Shown one piece after another: positions 1 through 9,426 of a stretch of DNA of 29,159 nucleotides. Within the stretch, counting starts at the first letter, position 1. Each line of letters begins with the position of its first letter. Location: positions 1-29,159 of the forward strand of contig CAJVCK010000011.1 of the NCBI GenBank assembly GCA_910595805.1, given 5' to 3'. A program made the position numbers and the translations under genes. The DNA comes from an uncultured Candidatus Thioglobus sp. Lineage in GTDB: Bacteria > Pseudomonadota > Gammaproteobacteria > PS1 > Thioglobaceae. The notes beneath the pieces are model-generated. The model was not told the DNA's origin and ran no database searches. It worked only from the letters and a program-made list of their open reading frames with translations.

Positions 1-518
1 TTATTAAGTTTAAGACGCTGTTCTCGACTAGCTTGTGCGAGCAACATGGCTTCAGCTTTTGATTGATTAATTTGTTCTCTATTCATGAGCCGCTTGATTT
101 GACTGTCAACCTCACAATCAACTACAATCGCTCTGTCAAAAGGGTGCCAAAGATTTTTTTCAACTAAAAGTGGGACAACTACAACCACAATGCCTTGTGT
201 ACATGCCTCCATAGTGGCTTTCATTTTTTGTAGAATTTTTGGATGCAGTACTTGCTCAATGAGTGCTCGATTGCGTCCCTTTTTGAAAAGCTCATCTCTT
301 AAATATTTGCGGTTAAGCGTTCCATCATTTGACAAAATAGAATTGCCAAAATTTTCTATTAATTCGTTAAGACCGGCAGTACCTGGTTCAACCACTTCTC
401 TTGCAATAACATCTAAATCAATGATGAAACAACCATGGCCTTCTAAAAGGGCGCTGACTTGACTTTTCCCTGAAGCAATACCTCCAGTAAGAGCAACTTT
501 AAGATTTGACTTTGCCAT
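1..518 (-). CDS. coaE: Dephospho-CoA kinase CoaE (partial, C-terminus beyond window)
   Basis: Catalyses the last step of coenzyme A synthesis: ATP-dependent phosphorylation of the ribose 3'-hydroxyl of dephospho-CoA, in the cytoplasm. I translated this strand directly. The ATG at 518-516 opens a protein beginning MAKSNLKVALTGG, with the P-loop GGIASGKS at about residues 12-19, then the family segment FIIDLDVIAREVVEPG, HPKILQKM, and VVVVPLLVEKNLW. About 172 residues are visible against roughly 200 for the family, so only a short C-terminal part is missing past base 1. The reading frame is open to the window edge. No clear Shine-Dalgarno precedes the ATG. It is divergent from the downstream tRNA gene; its operon partners lie outside the window. 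Identification is firm. Confidence 0.93.
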   Translation of the reverse strand, partial: MAKSNLKVALTGGIASGKSQVSALLEGHGCFIIDLDVIAREVVEPGTAGLNELIENFGNSILSNDGTLNRKYLRDELFKKGRNRALIEQVLHPKILQKMKATMEACTQGIVVVVVPLLVEKNLWHPFDRAIVVDCEVDSQIKRLMNREQINQSKAEAMLLAQASREQRLKLN

Positions 519-620
519 TTAAAGCATTAATGTAATAAAAGACATCACTAAATTTTATATTGAAAACCTAGTTGATGAAATGTGAATATTATTAATCAAT
601 TGCTTATTTAGCAGTTTGTC

Positions 621-649
621 TTGACTTTTTATTAAAATATTTCGATAAT
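621..649 (+). promoter_or_regulatory. Sigma-70 promoter of the tRNA-Met gene
   Basis: TTGACT (621-626) and GATAAT (644-649) are separated by exactly 17 bp. This predicts a start near 656, about 6 nt before the mature tRNA 5' end. Both boxes match consensus at 5 of 6 positions. Confidence 0.75.
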
Positions 650-661
650 GGTCGCTCTTTT

Positions 662-738
662 GGTTATGTAGCTCAGCTGGTTAGAGCACAGCATTCATAA
701 TGCTGGGGTCGGTGGTTCAAGTCCACCTATAACCACCA
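662..738 (+). tRNA. tRNA-Met (anticodon CAU), elongator type, CCA encoded
   Basis: A full cloverleaf can be drawn. The acceptor stem is GGTTATG (662-668) with TATAACC (728-734), including one G-U pair. The D-arm holds GCTCAGCTGGTTAGAGC, the anticodon stem CAGCA/TGCTG encloses the loop TTCATAA with CAU at 696-698, and the T-arm is GGTGG-TTCAAGT-CCACC. Discriminator A735 is followed by genome-encoded CCA (736-738). Overall similarity to the bacterial elongator Met tRNA (GTAGCTCAG, GGGGTC variable region) favours Met over the lysidine-modified Ile2 tRNA that also has a CAU gene anticodon. It lacks initiator features: the first pair is G-C, so it is not fMet. It stands alone, without adjacent tRNAs. 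Confidence 0.95.
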
Positions 739-828
739 TATTCTATAAAGCATTCGCCGCCTTCTAGCTGAATGTCAAAATGTATCCAGTATAGTTCTTG
801 CATCTTTTTTTTGATGTTTATTATATTG

Positions 829-856
829 TTGACTTTCATCTATTTTTGTTTAATAT
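829..856 (+). promoter_or_regulatory. Promoter of the secreted-protein / Sel1 gene pair
   Basis: TTGACT (829-834) and TAATAT (851-856) are spaced by 16 bp, predicting a start near 863. This leaves a ~28-nt leader containing the Shine-Dalgarno AAGAGGG at 877-883. The rest of 739-890 holds no gene; only weak hairpins (for example CATC-T8-GATG near 801-816) lie after the tRNA. Confidence 0.6.
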
Positions 857-890
857 AAGAGTCTGATTATCAAACTAAGAGGGTATTTTT

Positions 891-1319
891 TTGTATTCAA
901 AGACGACAAAAATGATGAAGATATTAGCAACAACTACATTTTCTTTTTTACTTGGTTTTTCATCCGTAGCAACTTCTGCTTATTCTCTACAAGAAAAACT
1001 AACCTGTGCGGCGGATTCAATGTATATCTATAATTTTCCTTTGGCAATGGCCAGGAGTGCACCAGGGCAGACACAAGAAGTACAGCATATTCAGTCAATT
1101 CAATTAACCTGGTATAAAACAGCTCTAAGCAGCTTAATAGAATCCAAGAAAACTATAGATGAGGCTAAGCAAATTATCAAGGCAGAGATAGACAAATCAA
1201 CAATAAAGATTGATGGCATTCTAAAGGACGCAAATCGAGATAACTTTGACAAGTTATTTGAGACTAACGTTTTGCCAATTCAGATTGAATGTAATAAAAG
1301 ATTCTTAGACAAAGGCTAG
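891..1319 (+). CDS. Small secreted protein of unknown function
   Basis: I do not recognise a family. The product is 142 residues from a TTG start at 891. That start is chosen because the Shine-Dalgarno AAGAGGG (877-883) lies 7 nt upstream, whereas the in-frame ATGs at 912 and 915 have no good ribosome site. The N-terminus carries lysines, a hydrophobic stretch (ILATTTFSFLLGFSSVA) and an Ala-x-Ala-like end (ATSAYS), a typical Sec signal peptide. The mature part is predicted mostly helical and charged, with one cysteine near its start (LTCAADS) and one near its end (IECNKRF), possibly a disulfide. The stop (1317-1319) is 23 nt from the likely ATG of the Sel1 gene, so the two are probably co-transcribed. 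Periplasmic or exported location is inferred; function is unknown. Confidence 0.7.
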   Translation: MYSKTTKMMKILATTTFSFLLGFSSVATSAYSLQEKLTCAADSMYIYNFPLAMARSAPGQTQEVQHIQSIQLTWYKTALSSLIESKKTIDEAKQIIKAEIDKSTIKIDGILKDANRDNFDKLFETNVLPIQIECNKRFLDKG

Positions 1320-1342
1320 TGGTTTTAGATGTGATTATTATC

Positions 1343-1993
1343 ATGCGCCGATTAACATTAATATTACTATTTGTTTTTACTACTATAACTGCCAAAGCAG
1401 GATATCCAGAAGGGTTTCAAGCGTTTATGGAAGGCGATTATGAAACAGCTTTTAGTGAGTATAAGGCAGAGGCAGAGAAAGGCAATGCCTTTGCTCAGGC
1501 TGATCTAGGTGACATGTTTTATCATGGTGTTGGTGTTAATCAAGATGATACGCAAGCGCTAAAATGGTTTAAAAAAGCGGCCGATCAATCCCATTCAAGA
1601 GCCCAATATAATCTAGGCACAATGTATGAAAATGGCAAAGGTGTCAAGCAAGATTATGATCAAGCAATTAAGTGGTGGTGTGTGGCATCAGAGCAAGGCC
1701 ATTATGGTGCTGAATATAATCTTGCTATGATGTTTTACAGGGGCACTGGCGTGCCAAAAGATCGTGAAGAGGCGGCCAGGAGAATGTTAAAGGTGGCCAA
1801 ACAACATCTGCCAAGTGCTCAATACCATTTAGGTATTATGTATATGAATGGGGATGGCATTGACAAGAGTCGCTCTCAAGCAGAGTTCTGGCTTAAAAGA
1901 GCCTATAGAAATGGCGACAACGATATTAGTAATGCCGCCAAGAAAGCTCGAGAAGAAATGGATTATAAAAGTCCAAAAACACGGCTATTCTGA
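1343..1993 (+). CDS. Secreted Sel1-repeat (TPR-like) protein
   Basis: The product is 216 residues from the ATG at 1343. In-frame GTG codons at 1319 and 1331 would extend the N-terminus, but the ATG gives a canonical signal peptide (MRRLTLILLFVFTT ... AKAG). The mature protein starts with a TPR-like unit (FMEGDYETAFSEYKAEAEKG). Sel1 repeats follow with the family spacing and the signature LGxMYxxGxGVxxDxxxAxxWxxxAAxxG: AQADLGDMFYHGVGVNQ, AQYNLGTMYENGKGVKQ, AEYNLAMMFYRGTGVPK and AQYHLGIMYMNGDGIDK. Sel1 proteins are helical-repeat scaffolds for protein interaction; the partner cannot be read from sequence. It is probably in one transcript with the upstream secreted protein, which makes that product a candidate partner (inference). 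The C-terminus ends in a basic tail. Confidence 0.88.
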   Translation: MRRLTLILLFVFTTITAKAGYPEGFQAFMEGDYETAFSEYKAEAEKGNAFAQADLGDMFYHGVGVNQDDTQALKWFKKAADQSHSRAQYNLGTMYENGKGVKQDYDQAIKWWCVASEQGHYGAEYNLAMMFYRGTGVPKDREEAARRMLKVAKQHLPSAQYHLGIMYMNGDGIDKSRSQAEFWLKRAYRNGDNDISNAAKKAREEMDYKSPKTRLF

Positions 1994-2074
1994 TATACAA
2001 ACTCTAGTAGATCCCAAGAGGCTGTACTTTAAAAAACATCACTTTAGAGATATGCATTTATTCTCTTTTATCGG

Positions 2075-2080
2075 TATAAT
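2075..2080 (+). promoter_or_regulatory. Candidate -10 element for tkt
   Basis: A perfect TATAAT lies 26 nt before the tkt start codon, giving a predicted start near 2087 and a short leader with the Shine-Dalgarno AAGGA at 2096-2100. No good -35 is seen at the right distance (best is ATGCAT near 2052), so this is a moderate call. Confidence 0.4.
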
Positions 2081-2106
2081 TATTAAGTTTTGTTCAAGGA
2101 AATTAT

Positions 2107-4089
2107 ATGCCATCACGTAGAGATTTAGCAAACGCAATTCGTGCTTTAAGTATGGATGCAGTCCAAAAAGCAAATTCAGGCCACCCAGGCGCACCAATGG
2201 GTATGGCTGATATTGCTGAAGTACTTTGGAACGACCACATGAAGTACAACCCAACAAGTTCTAAGTGGGCTGATCGCGATCGTTTTGTATTATCAAACGG
2301 CCACGGTTCAATGCTAATGTACTCGTTATTACATTTGACAGGCTTTGAGCTAACAATGGACGATATTAAAGATTTCCGTCAATTGCATTCTAAGACTGCG
2401 GGTCATCCAGAATATGGTTACGCAGAAGGTATTGAAACAACAACTGGCCCGTTAGGTCAAGGTATTACTAACGCTGTTGGTATGGCGATCGCTGAGCGTA
2501 CTTTAGGCGCACAGTTCAACAAGCCAGGTCATACAATCGTTGATCATAACACTTATGTATTTATGGGTGATGGTTGTTTAATGGAAGGCTTGTCACATGA
2601 ATCATGTGCCATGGCTGGCGCATTAGGTTTAGGTAAGTTGATCGCATTTTGGGATGATAATGATATTTCTATTGATGGTCACATTGGCGATTGGATGGAG
2701 CGTGGTGTTCCAGGGCGTTTTAATTCATACGATTGGCATGTAATTGCAATTGATGGTCACGATTCTGACGCAATTAACAATGCAATTAATGAAGCTAAGG
2801 CGGTAACTGATAAGCCAAGTTTGATTTGTTGTAAAACAACCATTGGTTTTGGTTCTCCAAACCTTGCTGGTACACATGATTGTCACGGCGCACCATTAGG
2901 TGATGAAGAGATTGAGGCAACTCGTAAAGAGCTAGGTTGGGATCATGCACCATTTGAGATTCCTGCTGATGTATACGCAGGCTGGGATCATAAAGAAAAA
3001 GGCGCAACAGATGAATCAACTTGGAATGATGCATTTACGGCTTACCAGAGTGAATTCCCTGCAGAAGCGGCAGAATTTGAGCGTCGTATGGCAGGCGATC
3101 TTCCGGCAAACTTTGAAGTTGAGATGGATAAGTTTATTGCACAAACGCAAGAAGAGATGCCAAATATCGCATCACGTCAAGCCTCACAAAGAGCGATTGA
3201 AGCAATGGGCCCATTATTACCAGAAATGTTTGGTGGTTCTGCAGATTTAACAGGTTCAAACCTTACTAACTGGTCTGGAACTGTTAAAGTAAATGCAGAT
3301 AACGCTAATGGAAATTACTTGTCATGGGGTGTACGTGAGTTTGGTATGGCGCACATGATGAACGGAATGGTTCTTCACGGCGGATTTAAAGTTTATGGCG
3401 CAACATTCTTTATGTTCATGGAGTTTATGCGTAACGCGCTTCGTATGTCTGCATTGATGAAGATTGGCACAATTTACGTTTACACACATGACTCAATTGG
3501 CTTGGGCGAAGATGGCCCTACACACCAGGCAGTTGAACAGTTAGCGACAATGCGTGTTATTCCAAATTTCCAAACTTGGAGAGGCTGTGATGCAGTTGAA
3601 TCAGCAGTGTCATGGAAAATGGCAATGTTAAGATCTGACGCACCAACAGCGCTAGTATTTTCACGTCAAAATTTAACACCAATGGAAAGAACAGCTGAAC
3701 AAGTGGCTAACATTGAAAAAGGTGGTTATGTTCTTAGAGATTGTGATGGGGATGCAGACGTTATCTTTATTGCAACAGGTTCTGAAGTTGGTTTAGCAGT
3801 AGAGGCAGCTGAAGCAATGGATGCAAATGTACGTGTTGTTTCAATGCCATCGTGTGATGCTTATGATGCACAAGATCAAGCATACAAAGATTCAGTTCTG
3901 ACACCAGGTGTTAAGCGCGTTGCAATTGAGGCAGGTGTTGATCAATCTTGGTATAAATATATCGGATTAGATGGCGGTGTTGTTTGTATGAAGTCATTTG
4001 GTGAATCTGCACCAGCAGGCGAACTATTCAAAGAATTTGGCTTTACCGTAGACAACGTGGTTGCAACAGCTAAATCAGTAATTGGATAA
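2107..4089 (+). CDS. tkt: Transketolase
   Basis: Thiamine-diphosphate enzyme that moves two-carbon units between ketose and aldose phosphates, in the Calvin cycle (regeneration phase) and the non-oxidative pentose phosphate pathway. The length of 660 residues is normal (about 663 in E. coli). Visible landmarks are the N-terminal [19 protein letters not shown], the ThDP/metal motif GDGCLMEG at 154-161 running to [10 protein letters not shown] (canonical enzymes have a Gly where this has Asp in DDN-D-IS), [19 protein letters not shown], the second-domain signature [14 protein letters not shown] from residue 461, and [16 protein letters not shown] near the C-terminus. The ATG at 2107 has AAGGA 6 nt upstream. 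It begins the carbon cluster and is followed after 99 bp by gap on the same strand. Confidence 0.97.
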   Translation: MPSRRDLANAIRALSMDAVQKANSGHPGAPMGMADIAEVLWNDHMKYNPTSSKWADRDRFVLSNGHGSMLMYSLLHLTGFELTMDDIKDFRQLHSKTAGHPEYGYAEGIETTTGPLGQGITNAVGMAIAERTLGAQFNKPGHTIVDHNTYVFMGDGCLMEGLSHESCAMAGALGLGKLIAFWDDNDISIDGHIGDWMERGVPGRFNSYDWHVIAIDGHDSDAINNAINEAKAVTDKPSLICCKTTIGFGSPNLAGTHDCHGAPLGDEEIEATRKELGWDHAPFEIPADVYAGWDHKEKGATDESTWNDAFTAYQSEFPAEAAEFERRMAGDLPANFEVEMDKFIAQTQEEMPNIASRQASQRAIEAMGPLLPEMFGGSADLTGSNLTNWSGTVKVNADNANGNYLSWGVREFGMAHMMNGMVLHGGFKVYGATFFMFMEFMRNALRMSALMKIGTIYVYTHDSIGLGEDGPTHQAVEQLATMRVIPNFQTWRGCDAVESAVSWKMAMLRSDAPTALVFSRQNLTPMERTAEQVANIEKGGYVLRDCDGDADVIFIATGSEVGLAVEAAEAMDANVRVVSMPSCDAYDAQDQAYKDSVLTPGVKRVAIEAGVDQSWYKYIGLDGGVVCMKSFGESAPAGELFKEFGFTVDNVVATAKSVIG

Positions 4090-4100
4090 ATAAAGAATTG

Positions 4101-4158
4101 AACACAAGTGTTCATGTAATGCTTGTGTTTTAATAAAAATTACATCCTTTTGGTGTAA
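4101..4158 (+). terminator. Weak hairpins between tkt and gap (possible attenuator)
   Basis: AACACAAG (4101-4108) pairs perfectly with CTTGTGTT (4122-4129) around a 13-nt loop and is followed by an A/T-rich run rather than a clean U-tract. A second hairpin, TTACA(T)CC-TTTT-GGTGTAA (4140-4158), follows directly. Together they may reduce read-through into gap or protect the 3' end of tkt mRNA. Evidence is structural only. Confidence 0.35.
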
Positions 4159-4173
4159 TCGTAATAAAAGTAA

Positions 4174-5184
<1,011 letters not shown>

Positions 5185-5197
5185 TTAATAAAAAATT

Positions 5198-5226
5198 ACG
5201 GCTCGCAATGCGGGCCGTGTTTTTTT
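5198..5226 (+). terminator. Rho-independent terminator after gap, abutting the next start codon
   Basis: A nine-base-pair stem, ACGGCTCGC (5198-5206) with GCGGGCCGT (5210-5218), includes one T-G pair and a three-base loop AAT. It is followed by G and a run of T up to 5226. The ATG of the DUF302 gene begins at 5227, directly after the last T. Confidence 0.85.
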
Positions 5227-5619
5227 ATGTCAGATTTATATATTCGAGATTCACAACTAAGTGTTGATGAAGTTATTGAAAAAATAAAAGAAGCCGTTCC
5301 AAACAATCAGTTTGGAATTTTGCATTCTTACGATATTAAACAAACGCTGGCTGGTAAAGGCCAAGAGTTGACCCAAGAGTGTCACGTGTTTGAAGTTTGC
5401 AACCCAAAGGTTGCAAAAGATATCCTTGAAAAGGATATGAATTTGGCGACAGTGTTGCCATGCCGAATTTCGGTATTTACACAGGACGGTGCTACCAAGG
5501 TTGGATTAGCATTGCCCTCTAAACATATTACTCAGCTGTCAGATGCCGATGACCTGTCATCACTAATCAAACCAGTTGAACAAAGCCTGATTAGAATTAT
5601 TGATCAGTCTATTGTGTAA
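5227..5619 (+). CDS. DUF302 domain protein inserted between gap and pgk
   Basis: The product is 130 residues and has the DUF302 pattern. That pattern is an N-terminal helix with repeated EVIEKIKEAV, the segment FGILHSYDIKQTLAGKG, then a conserved core (HVFEVCNPKVAKDILEKD, LATVLPCRISVFTQDG), and a C-terminal helix. No signal peptide or membrane segment is seen, so it is probably cytoplasmic. DUF302 proteins adopt a small alpha/beta fold and are common in sulfur-oxidising bacteria; their biochemical role is not established. The two conserved-position cysteines (in EVCNP and LPCRI) are worth noting. The ATG follows the gap terminator U-tract directly, with no Shine-Dalgarno; there is no better in-frame start nearby. 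pgk begins 28 bp downstream. Family assignment is confident, function is unknown. Confidence 0.85.
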   Translation: MSDLYIRDSQLSVDEVIEKIKEAVPNNQFGILHSYDIKQTLAGKGQELTQECHVFEVCNPKVAKDILEKDMNLATVLPCRISVFTQDGATKVGLALPSKHITQLSDADDLSSLIKPVEQSLIRIIDQSIV

Positions 5620-5647
5620 GTAAGTATAAATAAGTAGGAGAATTATT

Positions 5648-6811
5648 ATGTCAATTATCAATTTATCAGATTTAGATTTAAGCTCAAAAAGAGTGCTCAT
5701 CCGTCAAGACCTTAACGTGCCTATCAAAGATGGCGTAGTTACTAGTGACAAGCGTATTAAAGCTTCATTACCAACCATTGAAATGGCAATGAAACAAGGT
5801 GCTAAAGTTATGTTAATGTCACACCGCGGTCGCCCAGTTGAAGGCGAAGCGAGTGATGAATTTACTTTGCAACCGGTTGCTGATCGTTTAACAGAGTTAT
5901 TGGGCGTCACTGTACGCTTAGAAACTAATTGGTTAGATGGCGTCGACATGAATGATGGTGAAGTTGTACTTTGTGAGAACGTCCGTTTTAATATGGGTGA
6001 AATGTCAAATGACGATGACCTGTCTAAACGTATGGCAGCAATGTGTGATATCTTTGCCATGGATGCTTTTGGTACTGCACACCGTGCACAAGCCTCAACT
6101 CATGGTGTGGCTAAGTATGCACCAGTTGCTTGCTCTGGTCCGTTATTGTCAGGCGAGTTAGAAGCATTAGGTAAAGCACTAGACAACCCTAAACGCCCAA
6201 TGGTGGCGATAGTTGGCGGTTCTAAAGTATCGACTAAATTAACCGTGTTAGAATCATTATCTAAGATTGTTGACCAGCTGGTTGTCGGTGGTGGTATTGC
6301 TAATACCTTTATTGCAGCACAAGGCCATAATGTTGGCCAATCTCTTTGTGAACATGATTTAATCCCTACGGCTAAAAAATTAATGGAAGATTGTGAAATC
6401 CCTGTGCCTACTGACGTTGTTTGTGGCAAAGAATTCTCAGAGTCAACGCCAGCAGAAACAAAGTCATCTGACGCAGTGGTTGCTGATGATATGATGTTTG
6501 ATATTGGCCCAGATTCAGCAGCTGAGTTAGCTGAGATTATGAAAAATGCTGGTACAATTGTTTGGAATGGTCCAGTAGGCGTATTTGAATTTGATCAATT
6601 TGAAGGCGGTACAAAAACATTAGCGATGGCTATTGCAAATTCTGATGCGTTTTCAATTGCAGGCGGCGGCGATACGTTGGCAGCAGTTGATAAGTATGAT
6701 ATCGAAGATAAAGTGAGTTACATTTCAACAGGTGGCGGCGCATTTTTAGAGTTTTTAGAAGGTAAGAAATTACCAGCCGTGGAAATTTTAGAACAAAGAG
6801 CAGCGGAGTAA
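5648..6811 (+). CDS. pgk: Phosphoglycerate kinase
   Basis: Reversibly transfers phosphate between ATP and 3-phosphoglycerate, the step just before GAPDH in the Calvin cycle and gluconeogenesis. At 387 residues it matches the family. Landmarks are the substrate-binding signature [15 protein letters not shown] near the N-terminus, [36 protein letters not shown], the hinge/nucleotide-domain [26 protein letters not shown], and the phosphate-binding [10 protein letters not shown] and [17 protein letters not shown]. The Shine-Dalgarno AGGAG (5636-5640) is 7 nt from the ATG. The pyk start lies 3 nt past the stop, so translation is probably coupled. No terminator separates it from the DUF302 gene. 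Confidence 0.97.
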   Translation: MSIINLSDLDLSSKRVLIRQDLNVPIKDGVVTSDKRIKASLPTIEMAMKQGAKVMLMSHRGRPVEGEASDEFTLQPVADRLTELLGVTVRLETNWLDGVDMNDGEVVLCENVRFNMGEMSNDDDLSKRMAAMCDIFAMDAFGTAHRAQASTHGVAKYAPVACSGPLLSGELEALGKALDNPKRPMVAIVGGSKVSTKLTVLESLSKIVDQLVVGGGIANTFIAAQGHNVGQSLCEHDLIPTAKKLMEDCEIPVPTDVVCGKEFSESTPAETKSSDAVVADDMMFDIGPDSAAELAEIMKNAGTIVWNGPVGVFEFDQFEGGTKTLAMAIANSDAFSIAGGGDTLAAVDKYDIEDKVSYISTGGGAFLEFLEGKKLPAVEILEQRAAE

Positions 6812-6814
6812 AAC

Positions 6815-8263
6815 TTGGCAAGAAGAACCAAAATATTAGCAACACTCGGCCCGGCAACGGATAAAGATGGTGTATTAGAAAGTATTCTAGCAGCAGGCGT
6901 GAATGTGGTTCGTATTAACTTTTCACATGGTTCAGAAGAAGAGCATTTGGGCCGTGTAAAAGCAGTACGTGAATGGGCACAAGCCAACGACACTTATGTA
7001 GGTGTTTTAATGGATTTGCAAGGTCCAAAAATACGCACAGCTTGCTTTAAAGACGGCATTAAGATCCAGCTTAATAATGGTGACTCATTCGCCTTAGATG
7101 CTGATATGGATGAATTATCAGGCACTCAAGAGTCAGTTGGTATTGCTTATAAAACACTGCCTCAAGAAGTTAAACCAGGCAATGTATTGTTGTTAGATGA
7201 TGGCAAGGTTGTTTTAGAAGTAGCTAGTGTTGAAGGAAATAAAATCAACACAGTAGTTACTCAGGGCGGGCCTTTATCTGACAAGAAGGGAATTAACCTT
7301 CGTGGCGGCGGATTGTCAGCCAATGCACTAACTGACAAAGACAAGAAAGACATTTTTACAGCTGCTAAAGCTAAAGCTGATTATGTAGCGTTATCATTCC
7401 CAGTGAATGGTGATGATGTTCGTGAAACCAAAAAATTATTAGCTGAAGCGGGTGCACACGCAGGCGTTATTTCAAAAATTGAGCGTGCTGAATCTTTAGT
7501 TGAAGAAACTATTCTTGATATTATTGAAGAATCAGCCGGCATTATGGTGGCACGCGGTGATTTGGGCGTTGAAATTGGTGACGCACAACTTCCAGCACAG
7601 CAGAAGCGATTAATTAAACTAGCAAGATCAAACGATCGTATTGTGATTACAGCAACGCAAATGTTAGAGTCAATGATTACTAATCCAATTCCAACACGCG
7701 CCGAAGTATTTGACGTGGCAAATGCGGTACTAGATGGTACAGATGCAGTGATGCTTTCAGCAGAAACAGCAGCAGGTGATTACCCTGAAAATGCAGTGAA
7801 AACTATGCATGATGTTTGTCTAGAAACTGAAAAAAATCCGATTGCTAAAACTTCACACCACCGTTTGCATGAGCATTTCCAGGCAATTGACGAAACCATA
7901 GCCATGAGCACGATGTATGCAGCTAATCACCTAGGTGTTAAAGTGGTCGCTGCACTGACAGAAACTGGAAAGACAGCGATGTGGATGTCAAGAATGAGTT
8001 CGAATATTTCAATTTTTGCGATGAGTGATAATGTGCAGACATTACGCAAAGTGACACTGTATCGCGGTGTTTATCCATGTGGTATCGAAAAGAGCAGTGC
8101 TGATGATTGGTCACAGGTAAACGATTTAGTAGTTGAAACACTGACAAAAAACGAGGTTGTAAGAAATGGAGATTTGATAGTATTGACAAAAGGTATGTAC
8201 AAAGACAAATCAGGTGGAACTAATATGATGAAGATTCTTCATGTTGGTGATACCAATTATTAA
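6815..8263 (+). CDS. pyk: Pyruvate kinase
   Basis: Transfers phosphate from phosphoenolpyruvate to ADP, giving pyruvate and ATP. The 482 residues include RINFSHGSEEEH and LMDLQGPKIRT (N-terminal barrel), a B-domain around residues 70-165, VISKIERAESLVE, the active-site block IMVARGDLGVEIG, ITATQMLESMI and VLDGTDAVMLSAETAAG, then a C-terminal domain of allosteric-site type. The start is TTG at 6815, supported by GGAG at 6805-6808 six nt upstream and by the typical N-terminus ARRTKILATLGPA; no ATG is available at the right place. It sits 3 nt after pgk and 27 bp before fba. A pyruvate kinase within a Calvin-type cluster links fixed carbon to pyruvate and biosynthesis. Which allosteric effector it uses cannot be read. 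Confidence 0.96.
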   Translation: MARRTKILATLGPATDKDGVLESILAAGVNVVRINFSHGSEEEHLGRVKAVREWAQANDTYVGVLMDLQGPKIRTACFKDGIKIQLNNGDSFALDADMDELSGTQESVGIAYKTLPQEVKPGNVLLLDDGKVVLEVASVEGNKINTVVTQGGPLSDKKGINLRGGGLSANALTDKDKKDIFTAAKAKADYVALSFPVNGDDVRETKKLLAEAGAHAGVISKIERAESLVEETILDIIEESAGIMVARGDLGVEIGDAQLPAQQKRLIKLARSNDRIVITATQMLESMITNPIPTRAEVFDVANAVLDGTDAVMLSAETAAGDYPENAVKTMHDVCLETEKNPIAKTSHHRLHEHFQAIDETIAMSTMYAANHLGVKVVAALTETGKTAMWMSRMSSNISIFAMSDNVQTLRKVTLYRGVYPCGIEKSSADDWSQVNDLVVETLTKNEVVRNGDLIVLTKGMYKDKSGGTNMMKILHVGDTNY

Positions 8264-8290
8264 AACAGTAAAACAAGAAAGGAGATATAT

Positions 8291-9352
8291 ATGTTAATTT
8301 CATTAAGAGAATTATTAGATCACGCAGCAGAAAATGGTTATGGAATGCCTGCATTTAACGTTAATAATATGGAGCAGGTTCATGCAATCATGGAAGCTGC
8401 AGATAGAACTAACTCGCCAGTTATTATGCAGGGTTCTGCAGGTGCTAGAGGTTATGCAGGCGAGCCGTTCTTACGTCACTTAATTATTGCAGCAACTGAG
8501 ATGTACCCACATATCCCAGTCGTAATGCACCAAGATCATGGTTCAGAGCCGGCAGTATGTTTGCGTTCGATCCAGTCAGGTTTCTCATCAGTAATGATGG
8601 ATGGCTCTTTAGAGGCAGATTGTAAAACACCAGCTTCATTTGAGTACAACGTTGCAGTAACTGCTGAAGTTGTGAAAATGGCACACGCAGGTGGTGTCTC
8701 TGTAGAAGGCGAACTAGGTTGTTTAGGCTCACTTGAAACAGGTGAAATGGGTGAAGAAGATGGCCATGGTGCTGAAGGTAAATTAGACCTTGATATGCTA
8801 TTAACTTCTGTTGAAGAAGCTGCTGATTTTGTTAAAGCAACTAATGTTGATGCCTTAGCAATCGCAATTGGTACTTCTCACGGTGCTTACAAATTTACTA
8901 AAGAGCCGGATGGTGAAATTCTACGTATTGACCGTATTAAAGAGATTCACGCACGTTTGCCAAATACACACTTAGTGATGCACGGCTCTTCTTCAGTGCC
9001 ACAGGACTGGTTAGAAATCATTAATTCGCATGGTGGTGATATGGGTCAAACTTACGGTGTACCAGTATCTGAAATTCAAGAAGGTATTAAGAATGGCGTA
9101 CGTAAAGTAAACATTGATACAGATCTTCGTATGGCCTCAACGGGTGCGGTACGTAAGCATTTGGTTGAAAATACATCAAACTTTGATCCGCGTAAGTTCT
9201 TAAAAGATTCAACAAATGCAATGTCTGAAATCTGTGCTGCACGTTTTGAAGCGTTCGGTTCAGCTGGTCAGGCGGACAAAATCAAAGTATCTTCATTAGA
9301 TGCTATGAGCCAAAGATATGCATCAGGTGAGTTAGACGCTAACATTAAGTAA
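8291..9352 (+). CDS. fba: Fructose-bisphosphate aldolase, class II (Calvin cycle subtype)
   Basis: Zinc-dependent condensation of dihydroxyacetone phosphate with glyceraldehyde 3-phosphate (and often with erythrose 4-phosphate) in the Calvin cycle and gluconeogenesis. At 353 residues it follows the CbbA-type pattern: [26 protein letters not shown] in two pieces at the N-terminus, the active-site VMHQDHG (Asp/His), [27 protein letters not shown] (zinc His), [10 protein letters not shown] (zinc His) and [13 protein letters not shown]. An excellent Shine-Dalgarno (AAAGGAGAT) precedes the ATG. It is the last gene of the cluster and ends in a terminator. The Calvin-subtype label rests on overall motif similarity; I could not align it. 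Confidence 0.95.
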   Translation: MLISLRELLDHAAENGYGMPAFNVNNMEQVHAIMEAADRTNSPVIMQGSAGARGYAGEPFLRHLIIAATEMYPHIPVVMHQDHGSEPAVCLRSIQSGFSSVMMDGSLEADCKTPASFEYNVAVTAEVVKMAHAGGVSVEGELGCLGSLETGEMGEEDGHGAEGKLDLDMLLTSVEEAADFVKATNVDALAIAIGTSHGAYKFTKEPDGEILRIDRIKEIHARLPNTHLVMHGSSSVPQDWLEIINSHGGDMGQTYGVPVSEIQEGIKNGVRKVNIDTDLRMASTGAVRKHLVENTSNFDPRKFLKDSTNAMSEICAARFEAFGSAGQADKIKVSSLDAMSQRYASGELDANIK

Positions 9353-9371
9353 GCATCTAAGCATTAAGCTT

Positions 9372-9408
9372 AAAAGGCTCGTTTTTATAACGGGCCTTTT
9401 TTGTTTTT
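9372..9408 (+). terminator. Rho-independent terminator after fba
   Basis: AAAAGGCTCG (9372-9381) pairs with CGGGCCTTTT (9391-9400), ten pairs with one T-G, around a nine-base loop, followed by TTGTTTTT. It ends the carbon cluster 18 bp before the mnmG start codon. Confidence 0.85.
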
Positions 9409-9412
9409 CAGG

Positions 9413-9421
9413 TGATACAAT
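9413..9421 (+). promoter_or_regulatory. Candidate extended -10 promoter of the mnmG operon
   Basis: TGATACAAT combines a TG dinucleotide at the extended -10 position with a 5/6 -10 hexamer (TACAAT, 9416-9421). Initiation would fall near 9427-9428, at the mnmG ATG itself, so the transcript would be leaderless or nearly so. No convincing -35 is visible because the fba terminator occupies that space. Confidence 0.3.
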
Positions 9422-9426
9422 AAATC

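Noticed and set aside
190..462. Plus-strand open frame of 90 codons inside coaE
   Set aside because: It is antisense to a clear coaE reading frame with P-loop and family motifs; its translation is low-complexity and lacks a ribosome site.
662..738. tRNA-Ile2 (lysidine) identity for the CAU tRNA
   Set aside because: The body of the tRNA (GTAGCTCAG, GGGGTC variable loop region) resembles elongator tRNA-Met more than tRNA-Ile2; a modification-determinant comparison would be decisive.
801..816. CATC-T8-GATG as the tRNA terminator
   Set aside because: A four-pair stem with the T-run in the loop rather than after it is not a functional intrinsic terminator shape.
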